Counted from the first letter of the stretch, positions 6,472 through 13,473 are shown. The stretch: 17,803 bases of DNA from Puniceicoccales bacterium (GCA_031284845.1 JAITXH010000006.1:1-17803); one strand, 5' to 3'. Numbers and translations: made by a program. The notes: generated from the sequence alone by a model not told the origin.

Positions 6472-7833
6472 TCATTTCACGACTACTTCAGCCGAGCCGT
6501 CTACGAAGCGAATATGTAATGACTTTCCGGATGCAACACCGCCCGCCGAGCGAACCAGTTTTCCCGCGTCATCGCGCACCAGTGTAAAACCACGGCGCAA
6601 AGTGGCCTCCACGCCAACAGACTTCAGCCGGTGCTCCAACGCAGCCAGTCTTTCCGCAGCACGTTCACTGCGTTGAAGAATGGCTTTGTCGAGGCGCTCC
6701 GCCAGTGAACTCAATTGATAACGCGCCATTCTTGCGCGTTCTCCCGGTGCGCAGGTGCGCAAGCGTGATTTCAGCGCCAGCAGATGGTGCCTCACTACGC
6801 CCAAACGCAATTGCGGTGCGGCCTGCAAGCGGTTTCTCAAGTCATCCAGACGCAGCCAGATGCTCTCCACGCGGCGGGCCGGCGAGTGTTGCTCCAGCTC
6901 CGCACGCAGCAAGGCGAGCCGTCGAAAAAGGATTTCATGCCGATGTTGCAAAATGCTCTGCAATGCCGCGCCGGCGCGGTCAACACGTTCGGCGAAAGAC
7001 AAAAAGCCAGACGTGATCAACTCAGCAGCCGCGCTTGGCGTCTCGGCCCGCACATCTGCGGCAAAATCGGACAACGTAAAATCTATCTCGTGCCCGACCG
7101 CAGAAATGATGGGCACGGCAGATGCACGCACAGCACGCACGACGATTTCTTCATTAAACGGCCACAAATCCTCCAGACTGCCACCGCCGCGAGCGAGCAC
7201 GAGCAGGTCGAACAGAGCCATCCGGTTGGCGCTGGCGAGCATGGCTGCGATTTCCGGCGCAGCTTCTGCCCCCTGCACGCGCACAGGCAACACGACAACG
7301 CGCCCGCGCCAGTTGCGGCGGCGGAGTATGCGCAGGAAATCCTGCAAGGCGGCACCAGTGGGAGAGGTGATAATGCCCAGAGTGCGAGGCAACACGGGCA
7401 ACGGGCGCTTGGCTGCGCTGTCAAACAAGCCCTCCGCAGCCAACTTCTGCTTCAGGTGCTCAAATGCCTGTTGAAGACGCCCGACCCCGTCTTCCTCAAT
7501 TGAACGCACGACGAGTTGGTAACTGCCACGCGGCTCATAGACACTGACGCTCCCGGTGGCGACGACTTGCAACCCGTCTCGCAACGGGCACCGTGTGCGC
7601 AGAGCATCCCCGCGAAAGAGCACGGCGGCAAGCTGGCTGTCGGCATCCTTGAGGGTGAAATAAACGTGCCCGCTGGTTTGCCGGCGCAGGTTGGAAATTT
7701 CACCGCGCACGGAGACTGCGGAAAAAATGCCTTCGACGATGCCCTTCAGCCGCCGTGTAAATTCGCCAATGCTGAGCACTCCGCCACCGGGCGTCAGGGC
7801 GTCATTGGGAAATAATTCAAGATTATCCGGCAT
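6472..7833 (-). CDS. xseA: Exodeoxyribonuclease VII large subunit
   Basis: This is a 453-residue protein from the ATG at 7833. It degrades single-stranded DNA to oligonucleotides in complex with XseB. An N-terminal OB-fold covers about 18-112 (VRGEISNLR.QTSGHVYFTLKD at 42-63). The catalytic domain follows with GIITSPTGAALQDFL (153-167), RGGGSLEDLWPFNEE (215-229) and VGHEIDFTLSDFAADVRAETPSAAAEL (246-272), then a long helical, Arg-rich coiled region (about 280-430). The frame can also start at a GTG at 7863, directly abutting the TGA of the upstream kinase, or an ATG at 7857. I prefer 7833 because the usual short N-terminus then precedes the OB-fold and a TAGGTG sits upstream. No xseB-like frame is seen next to it, so the small subunit must be encoded elsewhere. 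Confidence 0.95.
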   Translation of the reverse strand: MPDNLELFPNDALTPGGGVLSIGEFTRRLKGIVEGIFSAVSVRGEISNLRRQTSGHVYFTLKDADSQLAAVLFRGDALRTRCPLRDGLQVVATGSVSVYEPRGSYQLVVRSIEEDGVGRLQQAFEHLKQKLAAEGLFDSAAKRPLPVLPRTLGIITSPTGAALQDFLRILRRRNWRGRVVVLPVRVQGAEAAPEIAAMLASANRMALFDLLVLARGGGSLEDLWPFNEEIVVRAVRASAVPIISAVGHEIDFTLSDFAADVRAETPSAAAELITSGFLSFAERVDRAGAALQSILQHRHEILFRRLALLRAELEQHSPARRVESIWLRLDDLRNRLQAAPQLRLGVVRHHLLALKSRLRTCAPGERARMARYQLSSLAERLDKAILQRSERAAERLAALEHRLKSVGVEATLRRGFTLVRDDAGKLVRSAGGVASGKSLHIRFVDGSAEVVVK

Positions 7834-7863
7834 GGCAAAAAAGCACCTAGCCCGCATTTCCAC

Positions 7864-8802
7864 TCACGGCAGCCTGACCATCTCGCGCAAACGCACGACG
7901 CGGGCTGCGATCTCCCCGATGCCCGCACTCTCCAACCGGTCACACGAAAATGCCTCTACGGTGAGGCTGGCAACGGCGGTGGCATAAAGCATGGCGAGCT
8001 TGAGGGCGTCAAAATCCGTGCGCCGGAGCGCGGCGAGCACTCCGATAAATGCTCCGGCGAAGGAATCGCCTGCACCGGTCGGATCATGGAGCTCGGTTAC
8101 GGGATGGGCGGGCAGCGCGAACAAATCCCCGGCATGAAACAGAAGGGCACCGTGTTCACCTTTTTTAATAACGAGAATGCGCGCCCCCATTTCGCATAAG
8201 CGCCGTGCGGCGAGAATCAGATTATCTTCGCCAGAGAGATGCACGGCCTCGCTGTCGTTTATGACAAAGAGAGAGGCGTGCCTGATGACGCGCAACAAGT
8301 CTTCCCGCGCAGTCTCAATCCAAAGGTTCATCGAATCGGCCAGCACAAACTCCGTCCCGCGCAACTGGTCGAGCACGGCAAGTTGAAGCGAAGGGGCGTC
8401 GTTCGCCAACAGGACGAAGGGCGTCGCCTCATGGCCGGGCGGAAGCGGCGGGCGCGAACGGGTGTTCACGCCGAGACGCGTTTCCAACGTGTCCCGCTGA
8501 TTGTAATTTTCGTGGTAACTGCCGCGCCAGAAAAACGTCTCCCCGGCTGCGTCAGTGTGCAGCCCGGTCGTGTCAATAGCGTGGTCGCGAAAACGCTGAA
8601 TGTCCCTTGCTGCAAAGTCTCCCCCTACCAATCCGGCAAGGCGCACCTCCGTGAAGTAGCTCGCGGCGAGAGCGGCATACGATGCGCTGCCTCCGAGCAG
8701 GCGTGTGCCGGTGCCGTGCGGCGTGATGATGTCGTCATAGGCGACGGTGCCCGACACGAGGAGCGGAGCGGGCTGTGTATCCACAATTTGGATGCGTTGC
8801 AT
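7864..8802 (-). CDS. PfkB-family carbohydrate kinase
   Basis: This is a 312-residue ribokinase-fold kinase. The N-terminal glycine signature GGSASYAALAASYF (37-50) and LAGLVGGDFA (55-64) match the substrate lid region. The C-terminal PfkB signature DPTGAGDSFAGAF (240-252) contains the anion hole and the catalytic Asp246, and VIKKGEHGALLF (211-222) is the conserved strand before it. ATP-dependent phosphorylation of a sugar or nucleoside is therefore expected. The substrate cannot be read from the sequence; adenosine/ribose-type members and 2-keto-3-deoxy sugar kinases are alternatives. It lies 29 bases downstream of the Nudix gene and its stop touches the possible GTG start of xseA, indicating an operon. 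The leader AACAAAACACCT before the ATG is A/C-rich with no Shine-Dalgarno. Confidence 0.88.
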   Translation of the reverse strand: MQRIQIVDTQPAPLLVSGTVAYDDIITPHGTGTRLLGGSASYAALAASYFTEVRLAGLVGGDFAARDIQRFRDHAIDTTGLHTDAAGETFFWRGSYHENYNQRDTLETRLGVNTRSRPPLPPGHEATPFVLLANDAPSLQLAVLDQLRGTEFVLADSMNLWIETAREDLLRVIRHASLFVINDSEAVHLSGEDNLILAARRLCEMGARILVIKKGEHGALLFHAGDLFALPAHPVTELHDPTGAGDSFAGAFIGVLAALRRTDFDALKLAMLYATAVASLTVEAFSCDRLESAGIGEIAARVVRLREMVRLP

Positions 8803-8831
8803 AGGTGTTTTGTTTTTTTAACGCGTTGTTT

Positions 8832-9386
8832 TCAGAACAAGTCCGGGCGCAGATGGCGCAAGCGGAGAATCGAAGTCTGGGCGATGACGTGGTGTATCTC
8901 GCCGTTGAGCACCATGTGCTCGGCTTCGCGGGCGGTGAACAATCCCACTTCTATCTCCTCGTTGGGATCGAGATCCAGCACACCGGATGGAGTGCAATCT
9001 TCGACGAGGACAAAGTGAGAAGTGTTGTTGAAAATAGCGGGATTGGGCGTGCACGAACCGACGAGACGGGCGTTTTTTCCTATGTAACCAGTCTCCTCCA
9101 GCAGCTCGCGTTGCGCGGCTTGCAGCGGCTCCTCGCCGGGATCAATGATGCCGCCGGGAGGCTCCCATGAGAGAGTCTTCGTGCCGTGGCGGTATTGGCG
9201 GACGAGAACGATGCGCCCATCCACTGTCACCGGGAGGGCGAGCACCCAATCCGTGCTGTGGATTACAAAAAAAACACCCTCACGCTTATCATGAGGGTGT
9301 TGGCTCCGACGCCGGAAAACCTGAAAAACTTTACATTCGGCATGCGGCGTTTCGTCGAGTGTCGTCCAAACTGCTGGTATTGGCAT
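8832..9386 (-). CDS. Nudix hydrolase (ADP-ribose pyrophosphatase-like)
   Basis: This is a 184-residue protein. The Nudix box GX5EX7REUXEEXGU is complete at residues 79-101: Gly79, Glu85, Arg93-Glu94, Glu97-Glu98, Gly100. It is preceded by VRQYRHG and WEPPGG, a combination typical of ADP-ribose pyrophosphatases that cleave nucleoside-diphosphate-linked substrates with Mg2+. The N-terminal 50 residues (TDWVLALPV strand at 45-53) fit the usual beta-sheet dimerisation part. No later in-frame ATG exists before the Nudix box, so the ATG at 9386 is needed to keep this region. It follows the LysM gene by 20 bases. Odd point: codons 29-40 form a perfect terminator hairpin plus an 8-T run. The exact substrate is unproven. 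Confidence 0.9.
   Translation of the reverse strand: MPIPAVWTTLDETPHAECKVFQVFRRRSQHPHDKREGVFFVIHSTDWVLALPVTVDGRIVLVRQYRHGTKTLSWEPPGGIIDPGEEPLQAAQRELLEETGYIGKNARLVGSCTPNPAIFNNTSHFVLVEDCTPSGVLDLDPNEEIEVGLFTAREAEHMVLNGEIHHVIAQTSILRLRHLRPDLF
9267..9301 (-). terminator. Terminator-like hairpin embedded in the Nudix coding sequence
   Basis: On the minus strand, AACACCCTCA (9301-9292), a 9-base loop and TGAGGGTGTT (9282-9273) form a perfect 10-base stem. Eight consecutive T follow (9274-9267, the first two shared with the stem). This has all the parts of a rho-independent terminator in the transcription direction of LysM-Nudix. Because it is translated, coupling of ribosomes to RNA polymerase could decide whether transcription continues into the kinase and xseA. 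Confidence 0.6.
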
Positions 9387-9406
9387 AACTAAAAAACGCA
9401 GTGCTT

Positions 9407-10117
9407 TTACTGGACGGAAGGCGGGGGAGGAGGAGGCGGCGGCGGGGCAACGGGGAGCGGGTCGGCGGCGGCGCCAGTGGCGCTGGTTGGCGCACTGGAG
9501 GGTGTCCGCGGCGCACTCGCAGAGCGCTTAGCAATATTGAGGACTTGCCCAGCCTTGATAGCGTTGAGATCCACGCCGGGATTGGCGGCTTTGAGCGCCG
9601 AAAAAGTCACGCTGTAACGGCGGCAAATGGCAGTGGCGGTCTCGCCCTTGGCGACTTTGTGCTGGCCGTTGGGGGCGACCAGAGGAGCTTCCGGGGGACG
9701 GACAGGGGCGACTGGTTTTACCGCTGCCCCGCCAGCTACTGGTTTCACGCTGGGGCCTTTGGGCGCCTTGACGCCACTGCCCAGACGGGTGAATTGCTGT
9801 GCTACGTTATTGAAGCTGGCCTGAGTGTCGGCGCGCAGCTTCGCGATGTTCTGGTTGAGGTCGTCCACCTTGCCGCGCAAGGCGAGCGCTTCATCCTCGC
9901 GGATTTTGAGGTCCTGGCGCAGCCCTTCGATGACCTGCTTGTCCACCGCCGTGTTTCCTGCGCCCTCTGCGGCTTTATTAAGCCGTTTCTCGTATTCCGA
10001 GATATTCGACTTTGTCTGGTAGGCAAAGACGCTGGAGAGGATGGCCACAACCAAAGCCAGTGCGGCTAAGATAGTGGGCGTCTTCGATTCTGATTGAGGC
10101 GTGAGTGATTCGTCCAT
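9407..10117 (-). CDS. Membrane-anchored coiled-coil protein with a C-terminal LysM domain
   Basis: This is a 236-residue protein. A short cytoplasmic N-terminus is followed by one hydrophobic segment (about 14-33), a predicted coiled coil rich in Lys/Glu/Gln heptads (about 38-112), a Pro/Val/Ala/Lys linker (about 117-150) and a LysM motif at 152-196 (HKVAKGETATAICRRYSVTF then ALKAANPGVDLNAIKAGQVL). A Pro-rich tail ends in nine prolines (225-233). LysM binds peptidoglycan, so the protein probably spans from the inner membrane to the cell wall. It is first in a four-gene run on the minus strand, which does not explain its role. LysM-containing cell-division or envelope proteins are the nearest guess. 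The start at 10117 has no Shine-Dalgarno. Confidence 0.82.
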   Translation of the reverse strand: MDESLTPQSESKTPTILAALALVVAILSSVFAYQTKSNISEYEKRLNKAAEGAGNTAVDKQVIEGLRQDLKIREDEALALRGKVDDLNQNIAKLRADTQASFNNVAQQFTRLGSGVKAPKGPSVKPVAGGAAVKPVAPVRPPEAPLVAPNGQHKVAKGETATAICRRYSVTFSALKAANPGVDLNAIKAGQVLNIAKRSASAPRTPSSAPTSATGAAADPLPVAPPPPPPPPPSVQ

Positions 10118-10190
10118 GAGCGGAGGTTGTTAGATTAAGAGTGGAAAAAATGTGAGGAAGAAAGAAGAAAGGGCACTCATCATTCAGGTG

Positions 10191-10220
10191 TTGACAGCAG
10201 GGGCAATACAAAAGGAATCT
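10191..10220 (+). promoter_or_regulatory. Possible promoter of the tRNA-Pro gene
   Basis: A perfect TTGACA lies at 10191-10196, 46 bases before the mature tRNA. The best spaced -10 candidate, GAATCT at 10215-10220 with 18-base spacing, is poor. Position relative to the tRNA supports it; the -10 does not. Confidence 0.35.
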
Positions 10221-10242
10221 TTTCCCCGTTGAAAAAAAACAT

Positions 10243-10320
10243 CGGGCGGTAGCGCAGTCTGGCTAGCGCACCTGCTTTGGGAGCAGGGGGTCGCGGGTTC
10301 GAATCCCGCTCGCCCGACCA
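10243..10320 (+). tRNA. tRNA-Pro (anticodon UGG), CCA encoded
   Basis: This is a complete cloverleaf. Acceptor CGGGCGG pairs with TCGCCCG (one G-U). The D arm GCGC/GCGC, anticodon stem CCTGC/GCAGG around loop TTTGGGA with anticodon TGG at 10278-10280, and the T arm GCGGG/CCCGC with TTCGAAT loop all form. Discriminator A and a genomically encoded CCA follow. UGG reads CCA and other proline codons by wobble. It is isolated from other tRNAs and has its own terminator 15 bases downstream. Confidence 0.97.
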
Positions 10321-10334
10321 TTTTAAGGCATTCC

Positions 10335-10375
10335 CCAAAAAAACCTGTAGGCAAGCAGCCACAGGTTTTTTTTGG
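10335..10375 (+). terminator. Intrinsic terminator of tRNA-Pro
   Basis: CC, seven A, CCTGT, one bulged A and GGC (10335-10352) pair with GCC, ACAGG, the T-run and GG (10358-10375) around a 5-base loop. The 3' arm has eight T, giving the usual GC core plus T-tract. It starts 15 bases after the tRNA CCA. Confidence 0.85.
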
Positions 10376-10441
10376 TCCTCCAGAAAAAGGAAAGGCCCGT
10401 TCCCGATACATGCCTTGATAAGCTCCTGCTCTCGCCGCGCA

Positions 10442-10573
10442 CTATTCTTTTTCGGAAAGCGAAATGACGGAAGCGACAGCGATGGCCGTGGATATCCTGC
10501 TTTGACGAATGCAAGGAGCGGCGCAAGCCTGCCAGATGAGCTGCAGGGTTTCCGGCTTCAGTTCGGTGCCCAT
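10442..10573 (-). CDS. Possible 43-residue ORF between tRNA-Pro and the tonB operon
   Basis: The 10376-10606 gap has no clear gene. On the minus strand an ATG frame gives a 43-residue peptide beginning MGTELKPETLQLIWQA, an amphipathic helix-like start, and ending in SLSEKE. The frame stays open about 17 codons upstream of the ATG without a better start. I do not recognise it. It could be a small protein, a relic of a longer gene, or chance; no Shine-Dalgarno is seen. Confidence 0.15.
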   Translation of the reverse strand: MGTELKPETLQLIWQACAAPCIRQSRISTAIAVASVISLSEKE

Positions 10574-10606
10574 AGTAGCGAGGATGGAATAGGGCTTGCT
10601 CCTTTT

Positions 10607-10621
10607 TGAGACAAAGTCTCA
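10607..10621. promoter_or_regulatory. 6-3-6 palindrome upstream of tonB (candidate operator)
   Basis: TGAGACAAAGTCTCA is a perfect 6-3-6 inverted repeat, nine bases upstream of a TTGACA. A one-mismatch version lies in front of the porin at 16878-16892. Iron or sugar uptake regulators of the Fur type bind palindromes of this size (7-1-7 layout), but the regulator is not identified. It also could form a short RNA hairpin next to the ATG at 10621. Confidence 0.45.
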
Positions 10622-10630
10622 TGAACTATC

Positions 10631-10660
10631 TTGACATCTTTTCTTTTGCCTCCATATGTG
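10631..10660 (+). promoter_or_regulatory. Possible sigma70-type promoter of the tonB operon
   Basis: A perfect -35 TTGACA at 10631-10636 is followed after 18 bases by TATGTG (or after 17 by ATATGT), a weak -10. Transcription would start near 10667-10670, only about 12 bases before the ATG at 10681, which is one reason for choosing that start for TonB. Confidence 0.35.
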
Positions 10661-10680
10661 CAGCCCAGTTTTTCCGCACT

Positions 10681-11595
10681 ATGGCCGCCAACACATCCAT
10701 CAATCCGCCACACGACACCATCCTTCCGCTTGGTGCCGGGCCTGTCGGTGGACAGTCCTATGCGCCGCCTGGCGTGACTACTCTTGGGGACATCGCCGCC
10801 GTAAGTGCCTCGGCAAGCACCGTCTCCCTCCCCTCAATCACCGCGCTCTGGACGCTCGTTACATGGTCCTGTTGCGCCGCCGTCAGCGTAACTGGCCTTA
10901 CACACCCCCCGCAACGATACACCTCAACGCAGCAAATTCAGGAACCCATCCCGGCAACCCTTATCAAAGTCGAACTCACCAATGAAATCACCGCCGAAGT
11001 CGCCTCTCCCTCCGAAGCCTACACCCCGCTCCCGTTGACAACCCCCGATAGCCCGCCACCGCCGCCGCCCACACTCTCTGCCCCGCTCGACACCATCCCC
11101 GTCGCCGATCCTGCCTCAATTGAATTCGCACTCCCCATCGAAGCACCAACCCAACTCGTGCCCGCTCCTCAAGCCGCTTACGCCGCCCCGCTGCCCAAAA
11201 AAGACGATACCCCGCCACCGCCTCCCGCCCCGCCTCCAGCGCCCGTTGCAGCCCCCGCCGCCCCGGCCCCGGCCCCGGTCACACCGCCTCCCCCTGCCCC
11301 TCCCGCCCCTGCTGCCCCCCACCGCATCACCTACGGGCAAGGCCTTGGCCGCCAGCCCGCGCCCAATTATCCTTATCAAGCCATCCGCCGTAGCCAGACG
11401 GGCACTGTCCGGGTCCGCTTCACGGTCGGCACCGACGGGCATGTCCTTCAAGCCGAGCCAGTCGTCCCCTGCGACTGGCCTCTCCTCAACGACTCCGCCG
11501 CCTCCACCGTCCACCACCGCTGGCGTTTCCCTCCCGGCCCCGAACGCGTTTACGAAGTGGACATCCGTTTTGAGCTTCAGGACAGTCAGCCTTGA
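10681..11595 (+). CDS. tonB: Energy transducer TonB
   Basis: This protein transmits the proton-motive force from ExbB-ExbD to TonB-dependent receptors in the outer membrane. From the ATG at 10681 it has 304 residues: about 53 residues before the single membrane segment (about 54-73, ALWTLVTWSCCAAVSVTGL), a Pro/Ala-rich periplasmic spacer (about 110-212) with several poly-Pro runs, and the TonB C-terminal domain (about 222-300: PNYPYQAIRRSQTGTVRVRF, then VGTDGHVLQAEPV and HHRWRFPPG). An ATG at 10621 and a TTG at 10606 are in frame upstream. I prefer 10681 because a consensus -35 and a palindrome occupy that stretch, and because TonB usually has a short cytoplasmic tail. The cytoplasmic part is long even so. 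The gene heads an operon with exbB 25 bases downstream. Confidence 0.85.
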   Translation: MAANTSINPPHDTILPLGAGPVGGQSYAPPGVTTLGDIAAVSASASTVSLPSITALWTLVTWSCCAAVSVTGLTHPPQRYTSTQQIQEPIPATLIKVELTNEITAEVASPSEAYTPLPLTTPDSPPPPPPTLSAPLDTIPVADPASIEFALPIEAPTQLVPAPQAAYAAPLPKKDDTPPPPPAPPPAPVAAPAAPAPAPVTPPPPAPPAPAAPHRITYGQGLGRQPAPNYPYQAIRRSQTGTVRVRFTVGTDGHVLQAEPVVPCDWPLLNDSAASTVHHRWRFPPGPERVYEVDIRFELQDSQP

Positions 11596-11620
11596 CACTA
11601 CACAACACAACGAAAACACC

Positions 11621-12331
11621 ATGCACCCGCTGTTATCCAATACTATCGTCGAAACCTTCCTCAAAGGTGGCCCTGTTATGTGGCCCATACTCCTGTGCTT
11701 TATCACCTGCCTCGTCGTCCTCCTCGAACGCTCGCTCTGGTGGTGGTCTCTCGCCAAGCGCTCCAACGACACCACGCTCGCCATCGTCTTCACGGCCATC
11801 AGCACAGGTGCCTTTAGCATCGCCGCGCAACGCGCATCCGACCCCGCTGATCCCTTTCTGCGCACCATCTACAAGGGCATTACCCATGCCCACCTCTCCT
11901 TGCTCGGTGCCATGCAACTCGAAGCCTCAGACGAAATCGAAAAAGCCGACAAACGCCTCTGGATACTCGCCACCTTCATCACCCTCGCCCCGCTCCTCGG
12001 ACTGCTCGGCACTGTCACCGGAATCAAAAATTCATTTGACGCCATCGGTGCCGACGAACTCGCCGCCACCAAGGTCACAGGCGGTATCGCCGAAGCCCTC
12101 ATCGCCACTGGCTGCGGTCTGGCCATCGCCATCCTCTGCCTCCTCCCCTACAACTATTTCAACCGCCGCCTCGCCCACTTCCGTGCCCGGCTTGAGCGCA
12201 CCATCAACCACGTCGAACTCCTCGTCGAGTCTGCCAAACACCACGGGCACAACATCGAAGACTTTGCCCGCGACGTCGCTGCCCGCCAACACGGCACTGC
12301 AACCCACGACGCCACACACCAATGCCCGTAA
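11621..12331 (+). CDS. exbB: MotA/TolQ/ExbB proton channel family protein
   Basis: This 236-residue inner-membrane protein starts at the ATG at 11621, after an A/C-rich leader. The open frame upstream overlaps tonB and is not real. Three membrane segments are visible: about 18-37 (VMWPILLCFITCLVVLLERS), 112-135 (LATFITLAPLLGLLGTVTGI) and 155-178 (GIAEALIATGCGLAIAILCL). The conserved APLLGLLGTVTGI and GGIAEAL.ATGCGLAIAI blocks are the ExbB/TolQ signatures lining the proton path. It forms a pentamer with ExbD and drives TonB. It overlaps exbD by 10 bases, implying translational coupling. TolQ is the alternative name, but the TonB and ExbD neighbours favour ExbB. Confidence 0.93.
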   Translation: MHPLLSNTIVETFLKGGPVMWPILLCFITCLVVLLERSLWWWSLAKRSNDTTLAIVFTAISTGAFSIAAQRASDPADPFLRTIYKGITHAHLSLLGAMQLEASDEIEKADKRLWILATFITLAPLLGLLGTVTGIKNSFDAIGADELAATKVTGGIAEALIATGCGLAIAILCLLPYNYFNRRLAHFRARLERTINHVELLVESAKHHGHNIEDFARDVAARQHGTATHDATHQCP

Positions 12332-12741
12332 AACTCGGTTCAAAACTCTCTTCGGAAAACGAAGCCAAGATTGAGGTCATACCCCTCATTGACATCATGT
12401 TTTTCCTCCTCGCCTCGTTCATGCTCGTCAGCCTCAGCATGGTAAACCTCAAGCGCGTTCAGGTAAACCTTCCCACTTCCACTACTGCCACCACCGAATT
12501 GAAAACCGACCTCATCAGCGTCTCAGTGGACAAAGCCGGCATCATTTACCTCGAAAAAACGCCCATCGGCCCGGACGAACTCGCCCGCACCCTTCAAGCC
12601 CGTTTCAAGACCGACCCCAAGATACGTCTTATCATCAGCGGCGACATGGACGCACGCCACCGCGACATGAGCCGCGCCCTCGATGCCGCCCGCTCCGCCG
12701 GCATCCAGAACATCGCCTTTGAAGTTGCCCCGCCCAAATAA
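12322..12741 (+). CDS. exbD: Biopolymer transport protein ExbD/TolR family
   Basis: This 139-residue protein has one N-terminal membrane helix (about 20-40) containing the essential proton-relay Asp24 in VIPLIDIMFFLLASFML, and a periplasmic domain (about 48-137) with LKTDLISVSVDKAG and DMDARHRDMSRALDAARSAG, typical of ExbD/TolR. It works with ExbB to harness the proton gradient for TonB. The start ATG lies inside the end of exbB. The gene is followed after 12 bases by a coiled-coil membrane protein. Confidence 0.93.
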   Translation: MPVKLGSKLSSENEAKIEVIPLIDIMFFLLASFMLVSLSMVNLKRVQVNLPTSTTATTELKTDLISVSVDKAGIIYLEKTPIGPDELARTLQARFKTDPKIRLIISGDMDARHRDMSRALDAARSAGIQNIAFEVAPPK

Positions 12742-12753
12742 TATAAACAACCA

Positions 12754-13413
12754 ATGACTATCGTGCGCACCCTTGCCATCCTGAATCTCCTCGGCGTCAT
12801 CCTCCTGGGCACCCTTTGCGGCTATCAATGGAAAAATGAGTCCCGGCTCATGCTCGAAGTGAACGGCCTCCTCCAAGTCAAAGATGGTAACGAAAAGCAA
12901 ATTGCCGCACACGAAAAGACCATCGCCGGGCAGGCAGGCGACATCACCCTCTTCAAAAGCCAACTCAGCGCCACCCGGGAAGAACTCGCCCAAACAACAA
13001 AAACACTCCGCGCCGCCGAGCGCGACAATGCGCGCCTCACGCAAGACTGCGAGCAACTCAAAGCAAACATCGAGATCTGGAAAGAGGCCGTCAAAGACCG
13101 CGACGAGCACATAGCCGAAGCCAACGAGCGGATAAAAGACCTCGTGGAACGCGTCAATGAGGGCGTCCTGAAATACAACGAACTTGCCAAAAAACACAAC
13201 GATCTGGTTGCCCTCGTGAACACCACGCGCGAACAGCTCGCCCAAGCCTACAAGGACCTTGATGACACACGGCGCAAACTCTACAAAGCCCTTGGTCAAA
13301 AAGTGCCGGACGAAGCCCCATCGCCCAACCCGGCACCGAAGACACCAGAGGCGTCGCCGGGAGATGGCGTGAAACGGCAGGATCAAGGCGAGCCACCCGC
13401 TCCGGGCCAGTAA
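12754..13413 (+). CDS. Coiled-coil protein with N-terminal membrane anchor, in the TonB operon
   Basis: This 219-residue protein is not recognised as a named family. A hydrophobic segment (about 5-24, TLAILNLLGVILLGTLCGYQW) acts as signal or anchor. Residues about 38-180 are a nearly continuous coiled coil (Glu/Lys/Gln/Ala heptads such as KSQLSATREELAQTTKT and EWKEA-type repeats) and the last 30 residues are Pro/Glu/Gly-rich. It begins 12 bases after exbD and precedes two hairpins, so it looks like the last gene of tonB-exbB-exbD. A periplasmic spacer or scaffold for the TonB complex is an inference from position. It could also be an unrelated envelope protein. The leader TATAAACAACCA has no Shine-Dalgarno. 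Confidence 0.75.
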   Translation: MTIVRTLAILNLLGVILLGTLCGYQWKNESRLMLEVNGLLQVKDGNEKQIAAHEKTIAGQAGDITLFKSQLSATREELAQTTKTLRAAERDNARLTQDCEQLKANIEIWKEAVKDRDEHIAEANERIKDLVERVNEGVLKYNELAKKHNDLVALVNTTREQLAQAYKDLDDTRRKLYKALGQKVPDEAPSPNPAPKTPEASPGDGVKRQDQGEPPAPGQ

Positions 13414-13454
13414 CGGCGTTCTCTTGAGTGCAAGACCTGCACCTCAAAAAGTGG

Positions 13455-13473
13455 AAGCGGCGTCTCGCCGCTT
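13455..13473. repeat. Perfect 8-base-stem hairpin, possible REP-like element
   Basis: AAGCGGCG, TCT loop, CGCCGCTT form a perfect stem 42 bases after the coiled-coil gene. There is no T-run, so it is more like a REP-type or rho-associated hairpin than an intrinsic terminator. A copy count in the genome is needed to call it a repeat family. Confidence 0.4.

Noticed and set aside
10277..10609. 110-codon plus-strand frame starting inside tRNA-Pro
   Set aside because: It runs through the tRNA anticodon arm and the terminator hairpin and has no protein-like conservation signal.
11120..11620. Upstream extension of the exbB frame overlapping tonB
   Set aside because: Its translation is Ser/Pro/Arg low complexity with no family features. 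The ExbB signatures begin just after the ATG at 11621, and the overlapped region is clearly the TonB C-terminal domain.
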